Positions 45,437 through 54,178 of a stretch of 64,000 bases of DNA are shown here, piece by piece. Source of the stretch: an uncultured Planktomarina sp. Lineage in GTDB: Bacteria > Pseudomonadota > Alphaproteobacteria > Rhodobacterales > Rhodobacteraceae. Position 1 is the first letter of the stretch; each line of letters begins with the position of its first letter. The stretch covers positions 930,001 to 994,000 of the forward strand of contig CAJIZA010000001.1 in NCBI GenBank assembly GCA_905181815.1. The letters run 5' to 3'. The notes beneath the pieces were generated by a model. The model did not search any database. It saw only the letters and a list, made by a program, of their open reading frames with translations, and was not told where the DNA came from. The translations under genes and the position numbers were made by a program.

Positions 45437-46105
45437 TTGTTTGATACGGTAATGGCCTACGGGCAAATTGTGATCGCGGATTTGATCCTGTCAGGTGACA
45501 ATGCATTGATCATCGGCATGGCTGCCGCCGGTCTATCTCCCGAGCTGCGTAAGCGGGCTATATTGTACGGAATGGTAATCGCAGCAGTCTTGCGGATTGC
45601 TTTTGCAGTAATTGCTACGACACTGCTAGAAATTCCAGGTATCCTCTTTATTGGATCTGGACTGCTCTTTTGGGTTTGCTGGCGTCTATTTTGCGAAATA
45701 CGTGAAGGCATGGAACGCGAAGCAAAAGAGGCCACGCTGACCGCTGAAAATCTGGATCAGGGTTATACCGGTTCTCCGCGCAAGACTATGGCTGGCGCCC
45801 TGATTTCGATCACAATTGCCGACGTATCTATGTCACTCGACAATGTTTTGGCAGTCGCTGCGATTGCCGACGGCGACAAGCAAATCTTGATCTTTGGTCT
45901 GGGATTAGCAATCATACTCATGGCGTTTGCCGCCACATTGATTATGAAATTGTTAACAAACTATCCTTGGATATCCTGGCTTGGATTAATTGTGCTTGTC
46001 TATGTTGCAGGAGAAATGATGTACCGTGGCTTTTTTGATATCAACCACGGCGTGGGACCTCTCTTGGGGCTCTTGGAGGGCTGGGAGATCAGTAAAAGCC
46101 ACTAA
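45437..46105 (+). CDS. TerC/YjbE family integral membrane protein
   Basis: A 222-residue multi-span membrane protein with the two TerC acidic motifs: DLILSGDNALIIGMAAAGLS near residue 15 and ITIADVSMSLDNVLAVAAIA near residue 130. Members of this family export manganese or accompany secreted metalloenzymes. The start is TTG 45437 with AAGGA about 8 bases upstream. It follows the GMC gene by 33 bases, but a functional link is not evident. Confidence 0.85.
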   Translation: MFDTVMAYGQIVIADLILSGDNALIIGMAAAGLSPELRKRAILYGMVIAAVLRIAFAVIATTLLEIPGILFIGSGLLFWVCWRLFCEIREGMEREAKEATLTAENLDQGYTGSPRKTMAGALISITIADVSMSLDNVLAVAAIADGDKQILIFGLGLAIILMAFAATLIMKLLTNYPWISWLGLIVLVYVAGEMMYRGFFDINHGVGPLLGLLEGWEISKSH

Positions 46106-46223
46106 CAAGAATTGGGATTTGGCGGAATTAAGATGAAGCCAATACTCTACGACCCGATGGTGTGCCTTCGGCCCGGGTCCAAAACAAGACAATGAAGGCA
46201 CAACGTAAGGGAGGAAAACTTAA

Positions 46224-47336
46224 ATGTTTAACCTGAAAACACTTGTCAAGACAGCTGCGATTACTGCGGTCAGCTTGGCTTTTGCACCAGCGGCGTTTGC
46301 CGATGGTCATACAAAAGTACTGCGCATTCAATCAGTCTTACCCACCACGGGTGATGAGATTAAAATGGTGAGGGACTTTGGTGAAGACGTCTATGCCTTG
46401 ACCGGTGGATCTTTGAAGCTTGAAGTTCTTGCTGCCGGTGCTGTGGTGGGATCCAGAGATGTTATGGATGCCGTGGATGCAGGGCTGGTTGAGGGTGGCT
46501 TTGCCTGGACACACTATTGGGCCGGCAAACACGTCGCCGCCAACCTCTTTGGTGCTCCCATCGCTGGCGCCGGCGTTGGCTTGGACGCACTGTCGTTCTT
46601 GTCATGGTTCCAATATGGCGGCGGCAAAGAGCTGTATGACCAACTTTGGGATGAAATGGGAGTCAATGTAAAAGGCTTTATGCTCCAACCTGTGGGTCCA
46701 GAAGCACTAGGTTGGTTCTCTGAACCAATCGCCTCCATGGACGACTTCCGCAAATACCGCTTCCGCGCCCCTCCAGGCATGGTTGGTCAAGCCTATAAAG
46801 ACATCGGCGTTGCGTCCGTAGCGATGGGTGGAGGCGACATCCTTCCTGCCTTGGAAAAAGGCACAATCGACGCAGCTGAATGGTGCTGTCCAGTGGCAGA
46901 TATGGCTTTTGGATTTCAAAAAGTTCTGAAGCATTACTACCTGCAGGGTCTGCACCAGGTCGTGGTTAATGCTGACCTGTATGTAAACGGAGACTTCTAT
47001 GATGCTCTGACCGATACCGAGAAAAAAGCTCTTGAAGTAGCAGCTAATGCTTCTCTCTCGAAGTCAATGTCATATCGTATCCTTGCAAACGGTAAGGCGC
47101 TAAAAGATCTCACTGACAACCACGGCGTTATCTTGCATGACACTCCAGCAGATTATTTCCCGGCTTACATGGGTGCTGCCAAGGCACTCCTTGAAAAAGG
47201 CGCTGAAGAAAACGAATTCTTTGCTGAAGTTTGGCAGTCTCAAAAAGACTTTGCGGACGTTGCGGTTCCCTTCTGGGCCGGCGCACAGGCTTCAAATGCC
47301 GCTCTAGGCAAGGCACACGCTGATAGCTTGAAGTAA
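46224..47336 (+). CDS. TRAP transporter substrate-binding protein (DctP family)
   Basis: Periplasmic solute-binding protein of a TRAP transporter, 370 residues. It has a Sec signal peptide (TLVKTAAITAVSLAFAPAAF, then ADG) and the DctP core, with YRFRAPPGMVGQAYKDIGVA, LPALEKGTIDAAEWCCPVAD and KHYYLQGLHQVVVNADLYVN. The conserved Arg that binds the substrate carboxylate or sulfonate is in the FRAPPG segment. GGAGG is about 8 bases upstream of the ATG. It is followed by a hairpin and then the fused membrane component. Given the adjacent DHPS operon the ligand may be a sulfonate, but this is not shown. Confidence 0.9.
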   Translation: MFNLKTLVKTAAITAVSLAFAPAAFADGHTKVLRIQSVLPTTGDEIKMVRDFGEDVYALTGGSLKLEVLAAGAVVGSRDVMDAVDAGLVEGGFAWTHYWAGKHVAANLFGAPIAGAGVGLDALSFLSWFQYGGGKELYDQLWDEMGVNVKGFMLQPVGPEALGWFSEPIASMDDFRKYRFRAPPGMVGQAYKDIGVASVAMGGGDILPALEKGTIDAAEWCCPVADMAFGFQKVLKHYYLQGLHQVVVNADLYVNGDFYDALTDTEKKALEVAANASLSKSMSYRILANGKALKDLTDNHGVILHDTPADYFPAYMGAAKALLEKGAEENEFFAEVWQSQKDFADVAVPFWAGAQASNAALGKAHADSLK

Positions 47337-47343
47337 AACATTA

Positions 47344-47377
47344 AAATACGAGGCCAAACGGCCTCGTATTTCTTCTT
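47344..47377 (+). terminator. Hairpin between dctP-like and dctQM-like genes
   Basis: AAATACGAGGCC (47344-47355) and GGCCTCGTATTT (47360-47371) are perfectly complementary around AAAC, followed by CTTCTT. Such intercistronic terminators allow more binding protein than membrane component to be made, because most transcripts end here and some read through. Confidence 0.8.
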
Positions 47378-47455
47378 ATAAAAGCATTTTATATAAAAGT
47401 TTTCATAAGAAGAAATTAGAAAATTTTCTGGGAATAAAACCCATGGGAGGGCCGG

Positions 47456-49930
47456 ATGGCTGAAGAAGTTGATCCAAAAAAGCTAGAAATAGCCGATGAG
47501 CTAATCGCTGAGCGTCGTGCTGAACGGCCTGGGGAAACACCAGATGACATGACGCCTTGGCAGAAGCCAATTACTGCAGCAATCGATATTACCAACGATT
47601 GGGCCGGCAAGCTTTTGTGCTTACTTATGGTTCCTCTAATCGGAGTAGTAGTGTTTGAAGTGGTAGCCCGAAATTCTTTTGCAATTATGTCGAGCTATGG
47701 ATGGGATGAACTGGCTCGAAATTTAGGACTAGGACCAACTGTTTTTGCTTATGACATCAGCCGTATGATTGCCGGAGTGCTGTTCATGGGCGCAGCAGGA
47801 TATGGCTTAATGCGTGGCGTGCATATTCGTGCTGATTTTATTTATCGGAATTGGAGTGATAAAACGCAGGCTACAGTTGATGCGTTACTATATCTGGCGT
47901 TCTTTATTCCATCGATGACTTTCTTCACTATAATTGCATCACAATACTGGCTTGTTGCTTACAATTCCGGAGAGACGGCGTTTGACAGTACCTGGGGACC
48001 GCTCCTTTGGCCAGCTCGCTTAGCTATGCCGGTCGGTGGATTATTGCTATTGCTGCAAGGGTTTCCAGAGTTATTTCGAGCTTTTCACAAAATGGGCAAA
48101 GAGCGTGAGGCAATATTTGTTAAAGGATTAGTTCCGTATTTCATCATCGTCAGCGTAATAGTAGTTTCAGTTTTCTACCCAAATGTTTTACCAATTGCAG
48201 ACTGGTTTTCTGGGATAATGGGAGATGGTCGTAGCCTGTCAAAACCAACCATTGGTCTGATAATGCTGGGCGCTATGTTATTCGTAATTTTTATTGGGTT
48301 TCCAATTTCCTTTACATTAATCTTTTTGGCATTCGTGTTTGGGATCTGGGGCTCAAACTTTAAGTTGACCACCCTTTTGATGACTCTCAACACCAATTCG
48401 ACCATGCTAAACGATCAATTGATGGCAGTGCCCCTATTCATTTTGATGGGCATTGTCATGGAAGCTGCAGGCTTAATGGAACGTTTATTTGCATCAATCC
48501 AGATGATTATGTCACGTATACGGGGCTCATTATACATAGCTGTTCTGATTGTATCTACAATATTTGCCGCCGCTACTGGCATTGTTGGCGCTTCAGTTAC
48601 CCTTCTAGGTATTATGGCTGGTGCAACAATGACCCGTTCAGGCTACAATGTACAACTGGCCGCAGGTACAATTACAGCAGGGGGCACTTTAGGAATCCTA
48701 ATTCCACCATCAATAATGCTGATCGTGATGGGCCCTGTCCTAGATGTTTCAACATTGGATTTGTTCCGCGGAGCCTTTATTCCAGGTGCCATTTTAGCAA
48801 CTCTATACTTGGTTTACACACTGGGCCGCTGCTGGCTCAATCCAACATTAGGCCCAATTCTAGCTGAAGAAGATCAACCAGAAACTTCCAAGAACTATGG
48901 GTTGGAAGTTATTCTAATATGTATGGGTGTACTGGCCATTTGTCGGGTATTTGGTTTGGCTCTAGGCGGCGCCTTGGGGTTCGTTCCTTTCGGGGGCCTA
49001 CTCACACTGATCGCAGTTTTGTTAGTTGCCTATCGTGCATTCAAGCATTTGACGATCCTACGTATCGTGGTGCCAATTGCAGTGACGGTCCAAGCAGCTT
49101 GGGCTGTAATACAATTGACGAATTCAAATGAATTAGGATTTGGGGTCTTTTACCATTCAATGTGGCTGTTATTTATGTGTTTCACCGCGTACAAATCTTT
49201 GGCTTTATACCGGTTGGACACTGCTGAAAACTTCCATTTCTCAGAACTTTGGAATGAATTTTTTGCAGGCCTGATGCCTCCAACGATACTAATTTCCTTC
49301 GCCCTAGGTTCTATACTGTTAGGGTTTGCAACACCTGCAGAAGCAGCCGCAATGGGTGCATTTGGTGCAATACTGTTGTCTATAAGTTATGGTAAATTTG
49401 AAATTTCTGGATTTTTTGATAGCATGATCAAAGCTTTAGAAATCACCGTGTTGATCATGTTCTTGGTTGCCGCCTCTAACTTCTTTGGAGCCGAATTTTC
49501 TTCACTCGGGACTCCCAAAATGATGACTGAAGCCTTGCTCCAGCTGGATATGTCTCCGTATATGATCTTAATATTGATAATGGTATTGATATTCCTTCTC
49601 GGCTGGCCGTTGGAATGGGTTCCAATCGTTTTAATTGTAATCCCCGTACTACTACCAACGGTGATGGCATTGGATTTACCAGGGTTTGATAGCCAATACG
49701 ACAAGATGGTTTGGTTCGGCATCATGGTAGCAGTAAACTTACAAACTGCATGGCTAAGTCCACCAGTCGCTTTATCTGCCTACTTCCTAAAAGGCGTAGT
49801 GCCCAATTGGGATTTAAAAGATATCTACCTGGGAATGATGCAATTCATGGTAGTGCAGTTAATTGGACTTATATTGATATTTTTATTCCCACAACTCGTA
49901 CTTTGGCTACCTAAAGTTATGGGGGGATAA
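47456..49930 (+). CDS. TRAP transporter fused membrane protein (DctQ-DctM)
   Basis: The 824-residue protein joins the small (DctQ) and large (DctM) membrane subunits. Residues about 40-210 form a four-helix DctQ part (YDISRMIAGVLFMGAAGYGL, RGVHIRADFIYRNWSDKTQA). From about 265 on comes DctM, with FVIFIGFPISFTLIFLAFVF, GAGTITAGGTLGILIPPSIM-like sequence (seen as AAGTITAGGTLGILIPPSI), a middle insert of extra helices, and WLSPPVALSAYFLKGVVPNW at the end. GGGAGG lies 5 bases before the ATG. The codons look more A/T-rich than in neighbouring genes, which may indicate transfer. A terminator follows. Confidence 0.9.
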   Translation: MAEEVDPKKLEIADELIAERRAERPGETPDDMTPWQKPITAAIDITNDWAGKLLCLLMVPLIGVVVFEVVARNSFAIMSSYGWDELARNLGLGPTVFAYDISRMIAGVLFMGAAGYGLMRGVHIRADFIYRNWSDKTQATVDALLYLAFFIPSMTFFTIIASQYWLVAYNSGETAFDSTWGPLLWPARLAMPVGGLLLLLQGFPELFRAFHKMGKEREAIFVKGLVPYFIIVSVIVVSVFYPNVLPIADWFSGIMGDGRSLSKPTIGLIMLGAMLFVIFIGFPISFTLIFLAFVFGIWGSNFKLTTLLMTLNTNSTMLNDQLMAVPLFILMGIVMEAAGLMERLFASIQMIMSRIRGSLYIAVLIVSTIFAAATGIVGASVTLLGIMAGATMTRSGYNVQLAAGTITAGGTLGILIPPSIMLIVMGPVLDVSTLDLFRGAFIPGAILATLYLVYTLGRCWLNPTLGPILAEEDQPETSKNYGLEVILICMGVLAICRVFGLALGGALGFVPFGGLLTLIAVLLVAYRAFKHLTILRIVVPIAVTVQAAWAVIQLTNSNELGFGVFYHSMWLLFMCFTAYKSLALYRLDTAENFHFSELWNEFFAGLMPPTILISFALGSILLGFATPAEAAAMGAFGAILLSISYGKFEISGFFDSMIKALEITVLIMFLVAASNFFGAEFSSLGTPKMMTEALLQLDMSPYMILILIMVLIFLLGWPLEWVPIVLIVIPVLLPTVMALDLPGFDSQYDKMVWFGIMVAVNLQTAWLSPPVALSAYFLKGVVPNWDLKDIYLGMMQFMVVQLIGLILIFLFPQLVLWLPKVMGG

Positions 49931-49938
49931 TACAAAGC

Positions 49939-49970
49939 GGGCGATCCAGTTGGGTCGCCCACTTTTCTTC
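49939..49970 (+). terminator. Terminator of the TRAP transporter genes
   Basis: GGGCGATCC (49939-49947) pairs with GGGTCGCCC (49952-49960) around AGTT with one wobble pair, followed by ACTTTTCTTC. It lies 8 bases past the dctQM-like stop. The 49971-50103 stretch beyond it holds no gene. Confidence 0.75.
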
Positions 49971-50103
49971 ATTAGTCAAAAATTCATCACGTAAAAAATT
50001 GCCAGCGCGAAAAAAATTGAACTGGGTTTGCTTGCCGATTTCAAAGTTCGCCAGTTTGGTAATGTTAGTTTCAGTAAAAATGGCGTCGAAAGTATAATTA
50101 CAA

Positions 50104-51654
50104 TCAAAAATCAGTTGGCGCCCCACCTTCAGATACGCGGCGATCGACGAAAGCCCGCAACTCTTCATGAATGGCCTCGTCCATAGGCGGTTTCTTATAA
50201 TCCGCCATGATCTCCTTGTATTTGGCCGAGGCCCGCTCAGCCGTCCAAATACCACCCGCCAGCTCCCAGCCTTCATAATTGCGCCAATCGCTGATGAATG
50301 GCTGGTGGAAGGCGGTTTCATAGCGATCTTGGGTATGCTGAACTCCGAAGAAATGCCCCGAAGATCCAACTTCCTTTATGGCCTCAATGGCGATATCTTC
50401 TGGCTCTGTCCGCGTAATAATCGGTTCAAAATACCGCTGAACCAGCTGTAATACTTCGCAATCCATAATGAACTTCTCCGGCGAGGCAATCAGCCCCCCC
50501 TCCAACCAGCCGGCAGCATGATATACCACATTCGAACCCGACTGCACGGCAGCCCAGAGTGAATTTGATGTCTCCCACATCGCCTGCCCATCAGGGACAT
50601 TGGCAGCACAGACTCCTGAGGAGCGGATGGGCAGTTTATAAAACCGGCCCATTTGCCCCGTCATCTGCGTGGCCCGCATATATTCAGCAGTGCCAAAGGC
50701 CGGTGCACCAGTTTTCATATCCACATTCGACGTAAACGTGCCAATCACACAGGGGATTCCTGGGCGCACATATTGAAACAACGCGATGGCACAAAGCGCC
50801 TCAGCGATGGATTGCGTCACTGCCCCCGCCATGGTGACCGGAGCCATCGCACCGGCTAAGGTGAAAGGTGTGACGAAAATCGCCTGCCCGCGCCGCGCGA
50901 GCCGCAAGCAGCCGTCAATCATTGGCCAGTCATGCTTCAAAGGGCTGGTGGAATTGATATTGGTATACATGTGCGGCTTAGATTCAAATTCTTCATGGCT
51001 GAGCCCGCCGGCGATACGCACCATCTCCATTGTGTCTTCCACCCGTTCTGAGCCCAAACAATAAGTATGGGCCGCTTTGTCCGTCAGTGTCAGCTTATCA
51101 TAGGTCGCCTCAAGATGACGAATGGAGGCATGCACATCAACAGGCTCCACGGGGTAGCCACCTACAAAATGAATGCAGTTGAAATATTGGCTGAGCCTGA
51201 AAAAATCTTTGCATTTCTCCCGGGTGCCCGACACCTTTCGGCCCAATTCCATATCCCAATAATTCGGTGGTGAAGAGACATTGCCAAACAGTAATTTATT
51301 GCCCCCAACCGTCAACTCATGAGCTGGGTTGCGCGGCGTGATGGTAAATTCCGATGGCGCTTGCCCAATCATCTTCATCACCCAATGGCGATCAAGAAAA
51401 ACTTTCTCATCCTCGACCTTACATCCTGCATCCTTAAAAATCGCGAGCGCTTCTGTGTTCAGAAATTCAATTCCAATGTCTTCCAATATGGTCATCGCCC
51501 CTTCGTGGATGGCTTGAATACCTTCCTCAGTCAGCGGTTCAATTGGGCGATCCGTGTTTTCCACAATGCGCCAAGGCATCTGCTCAATCGCCCCACGATT
51601 GCCACGGGTATTTCCAGCGCGTCCACCGCTCCGGCGTCTTGGGGCATCACTCAT
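50104..51654 (-). CDS. MttB/MtgB-type trimethylamine methyltransferase family protein (non-pyrrolysine)
   Basis: A 516-residue TIM-barrel methyltransferase of the MttB superfamily, which moves methyl groups from quaternary amines to a corrinoid protein. Visible motifs are EGIQAIHEGAMTILEDIGIE, HELTVGGNKLLFGNVSSPPN, VTMAGAVTQSIAEALCAIAL and NVVYHAAGWLEGGLIASPEK. The frame has no internal TAG, so it belongs to the non-pyrrolysine group, which includes glycine betaine methyltransferase MtgB. No corrinoid protein (MttC-like) or reactivase is adjacent. ATG 51654 (the third of three consecutive ATGs, with GGAG just upstream) is preferred over a frame to 51768 that overlaps the HAD gene. The substrate is inferred at best. 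Confidence 0.85.
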   Translation of the reverse strand: MSDAPRRRSGGRAGNTRGNRGAIEQMPWRIVENTDRPIEPLTEEGIQAIHEGAMTILEDIGIEFLNTEALAIFKDAGCKVEDEKVFLDRHWVMKMIGQAPSEFTITPRNPAHELTVGGNKLLFGNVSSPPNYWDMELGRKVSGTREKCKDFFRLSQYFNCIHFVGGYPVEPVDVHASIRHLEATYDKLTLTDKAAHTYCLGSERVEDTMEMVRIAGGLSHEEFESKPHMYTNINSTSPLKHDWPMIDGCLRLARRGQAIFVTPFTLAGAMAPVTMAGAVTQSIAEALCAIALFQYVRPGIPCVIGTFTSNVDMKTGAPAFGTAEYMRATQMTGQMGRFYKLPIRSSGVCAANVPDGQAMWETSNSLWAAVQSGSNVVYHAAGWLEGGLIASPEKFIMDCEVLQLVQRYFEPIITRTEPEDIAIEAIKEVGSSGHFFGVQHTQDRYETAFHQPFISDWRNYEGWELAGGIWTAERASAKYKEIMADYKKPPMDEAIHEELRAFVDRRVSEGGAPTDF

Positions 51655-51743
51655 CATCATCTCCAACGGTTGCTTGCCTTCACAATGCCCAAGCCCTGCG
51701 AATTTTGCGGTCAAATTGCGACATTTGCTGTCTACCTCTGAAC

Positions 51744-52442
51744 CTAACTGTTTTGCGCAGATATCCAAGCGGGAAGATAGGACACATCGGGCAGCACAGC
51801 GTCAGCAAGTGGCGCCAATTCAGCCACTTTGGCCAATCCCGTCAGCACAGCCACTACGCGCATTCCAGCCGCACGGCCGGCATGCAGATCATGGGTGCTG
51901 TCGCCTACCATGACGCAGGCCGCAGCTGGAATATCCATTTTATCAGCCAAAGCCAGCAGCGGCGCGGCATCTGGTTTTGCGCCAAATCCGCTGTCACTGC
52001 CGATAACAAAATCAAACAGATCTAGCGCCTCAACTGACGCAAGATGTGCGCGTGCAGGGTTCTCGGCATCATTTGTCATGACACAAAGCCCAAGATTTAT
52101 GCGTCGCAACTCAGCTGTTAATCTGTGCAAATCTGTAACCAATACCTGCGGCGCAGTTTCAGCCTCCTTATTGAGCCAGTCAAAGATCTGCGTTTGGCTC
52201 ATCGCAGGCATGTAGCCGTGGATCACCGCTGCAATTTCCATAGGGGTACCTGCAACGATCACACTGCCAGGCTGCACTCTGCGGGCTTCCGTGTCATAGC
52301 CGAGGGCCCGCGCAAGTTGCCCTAATAGCGCCCCATCAGACCCGGCGATGCGCACCAAAATCTGCGCTGTCCAAATGCCCCAGGTGCTTTGGAAATCAAA
52401 CAGCGTGCCGTCCTTGTCGAAAATGACACCACGAATATTCAT
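51744..52442 (-). CDS. HAD family hydrolase (phosphoglycolate phosphatase-like)
   Basis: A 232-residue HAD hydrolase. Motif I is VIFDKDGTLFDFQ, motif II is VMTNDAE, the motif III lysine is in GFGAKPDAAPLLALADK, and motif IV is VMVGDSTHDLHAGRAAGM. The start ATG 52442 shares one base with the preceding DUF3572 stop (TGATG). It resembles Gph-type phosphatases, but the substrate is not fixed by sequence. The 89-base gap to the MttB-like gene suggests possible co-transcription. Confidence 0.87.
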   Translation of the reverse strand: MNIRGVIFDKDGTLFDFQSTWGIWTAQILVRIAGSDGALLGQLARALGYDTEARRVQPGSVIVAGTPMEIAAVIHGYMPAMSQTQIFDWLNKEAETAPQVLVTDLHRLTAELRRINLGLCVMTNDAENPARAHLASVEALDLFDFVIGSDSGFGAKPDAAPLLALADKMDIPAAACVMVGDSTHDLHAGRAAGMRVVAVLTGLAKVAELAPLADAVLPDVSYLPAWISAQNS

Positions 52443-52723
52443 CAGGTCCAATCTACCTGTTCACCGCCAGGCAAAGCCTGTCGTGCCATCATGGGATCCA
52501 TGTAATTGGCAATGCCCACATCATCGCAAAACCGCGTAACCCAGGCATCATCCATACAGATAAAATCGAGCAATGAGGCCAGAAACATGGGGTCGGATAC
52601 CCCTGCGCGCAAATCACTTTCTGAGGCCCCAGAAGCGCCCAAAAAGACCTCTCTCAAATCATCTTCACCAATCATCCAAGCCAGTGCTTCCACCGCTAGG
52701 GTTTGTGCAAGATCTGGGGTCAT
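52442..52723 (-). CDS. DUF3572 family protein
   Basis: A 93-residue helical protein beginning TPDLAQTLAVEALAWMIGED and containing GVSDPMFLASLLDFICMDDA and DDVGIANYMDPMMARQALPG, the pattern of the DUF3572 family that is common in alphaproteobacteria. Its function is unknown. It overlaps the HAD gene by one base and probably shares its transcript. Confidence 0.85.
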   Translation of the reverse strand: MTPDLAQTLAVEALAWMIGEDDLREVFLGASGASESDLRAGVSDPMFLASLLDFICMDDAWVTRFCDDVGIANYMDPMMARQALPGGEQVDWT

Positions 52724-53086
52724 ATCATTACCACTTTACGCATTTATTTCTTTTCATAATCTGTCCCCCAGGGCCAGCGCAAGAGGCACGTTGCCGCTTT
52801 TTTAAGTCCCTTGAGCAGAGCCTGCACCAACTGGTCACCCGCCATCACCAGCGAGCTCTCCAACATTGCAGTTGCAGCCAATGCGAAAATTGCAATTTTT
52901 TTTCATTATCTTTGTCCTAAGTTTATGCGTTTTCATATGAACCGCGCAGTATTTTTGCGCTTGGTATAGGTAAAACGCAGCAGCAATAATTTTCCGTCGC
53001 TAAATATTAAAAAATCTTGTGGCAGTTTGCCCAATTGTCATTTTCTAGGCAGGGCTTGATAGAGACAGCAGATACAGGAGATCGCT
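52724..53086. other. Intergenic gap without a confident gene
   Basis: Between the DUF3572 and DUF983 genes, which point away from each other, lie 363 bases with promoters for both probably inside. A 40-codon minus-strand frame at 52744-52866 (MLESSLVMAGDQLVQALLKG, ending WPWGTDYEKK) is possible, but it has no ribosome-binding site and no recognised family. The remainder is A/T-rich with no clear hairpin. Confidence 0.4.
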
Positions 53087-53482
53087 ATGTCGATAAATCG
53101 CCCGCTCAAACCCGCACTTCTCCACGGATGGCGCCGTTGTTGCCCAAGTTGTGGCAAAGGTGCGCTGCTTCATAAATATCTCAAAGTGCATGACAGCTGC
53201 AAGGCGTGCGGCCAAGAGCTGCATCATCACCGCGCTGATGACGGGCCAGCCTATCTCACGATCTTAATTGTTGGCCATATCCTTGCGCCCTTATTGCATG
53301 TGGTATTTGTGCAGTTTCGCCCTGAGCCATGGATCATGGCACTAGGCTTTGGTGTCGGGTCCATGGCGCTCTGCCTCTACCTGCTCCCACGCATAAAAGG
53401 CGGAGTCGTTGCGTTTCAATGGGCGCGCAGACTTAATGGATTTGGGGCGGAAGCCTCTGGCAATGTGCTCAAAACCCACTAG
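53087..53482 (+). CDS. DUF983 family membrane protein
   Basis: A 131-residue protein with a zinc-ribbon-like N-terminus (RCCPSCGKGALLHKYLKV, then SCKACGQELHHHRADDGPAY) and two membrane helices (LTILIVGHILAPLLHVVFVQ, IMALGFGVGSMALCLYLLP). This is the usual layout of DUF983, a family often found near cytochrome oxidase or Nudix genes; its function is unknown. ACAGGAG lies about 7 bases before the ATG. It is nine bases upstream of the Nudix gene. Confidence 0.9.
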   Translation: MSINRPLKPALLHGWRRCCPSCGKGALLHKYLKVHDSCKACGQELHHHRADDGPAYLTILIVGHILAPLLHVVFVQFRPEPWIMALGFGVGSMALCLYLLPRIKGGVVAFQWARRLNGFGAEASGNVLKTH

Positions 53483-53491
53483 ATTGGCCTT

Positions 53492-54178
53492 ATGACTGAT
53501 ACACCGATCCGCTCCGCCGCAACCGTCATCACATTGCGCAATGTGAACACCTCACCGCAGGTACTCATGGGTCAGCGTGGATCGAAAGCAGCGTTTATGC
53601 CAAATAAATTTGTCTTTCCAGGTGGCGCGGTCGATGCGGACGACAGCGTCATTCCTCTGGCCAAGCCTTTGGTGCAGGACTGCCACGCGCGGCTTTTGAA
53701 AGATAACAGCGGCCCCTCACCCGAGACCCTCGCCGTGGCTGCCATTCGCGAGCTGTGGGAGGAGACCGGGTTAATCCTGGGAGCACCAGAGGATTGGCAT
53801 GATGCGCCAAAAGATTGGAGCGGCTTTGCCAAGGCGGGCTTTCGTCCCTCAGCCGAGAAGATGTATTTCTTTTTTCGCGCCATCACCCCACCCGGTCCGC
53901 CCCGCCGGTTTGATGCGCGGTTCTTTTTGGTGGATGCCAATCAACTGGCTGGAGATTTGGACGATTTTTCCGGCGCATCTGATGAGCTGTCCCATTTGCA
54001 ATGGGTGCCGCTGGATGAGGCCCGCACCTTAAATTTGCCCTTCATTACCTCGATCGTGCTGGGGGAATTAGCCGCGTTGCGCGAGATACGCCCGCCGGCC
54101 TCGGTGCCGTTTTTCAAAAACCAAGATGAAGAAAGCCTGTTTCTGCGTCTCTACGGCTCAGAGCAACAGTATCAATAA
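53492..54178 (+). CDS. NUDIX hydrolase
   Basis: A 228-residue Nudix protein. The Nudix box is split as in the large NUDT19-like group: KFVFPGGAVDADD, then an insert, then AVAAIRELWEETGLILG carrying the catalytic REx2EE. Members hydrolyse nucleotide diphosphates, CoA or related compounds, so the substrate is open. It follows DUF983 in the same unit. Its 3' end overlaps the convergent transporter gene by 21 bases. Confidence 0.9.
   Translation: MTDTPIRSAATVITLRNVNTSPQVLMGQRGSKAAFMPNKFVFPGGAVDADDSVIPLAKPLVQDCHARLLKDNSGPSPETLAVAAIRELWEETGLILGAPEDWHDAPKDWSGFAKAGFRPSAEKMYFFFRAITPPGPPRRFDARFFLVDANQLAGDLDDFSGASDELSHLQWVPLDEARTLNLPFITSIVLGELAALREIRPPASVPFFKNQDEESLFLRLYGSEQQYQ

Noticed and set aside
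50104-51654. Pyrrolysine-containing MttB
   Set aside because: The frame has no internal TAG, and no pyl genes are in the window.
52744-52866. Minus-strand small gene of 40 codons
   Set aside because: There is no ribosome-binding site, no recognised family and no coupling to neighbours, so it is noted only inside the gap entry.
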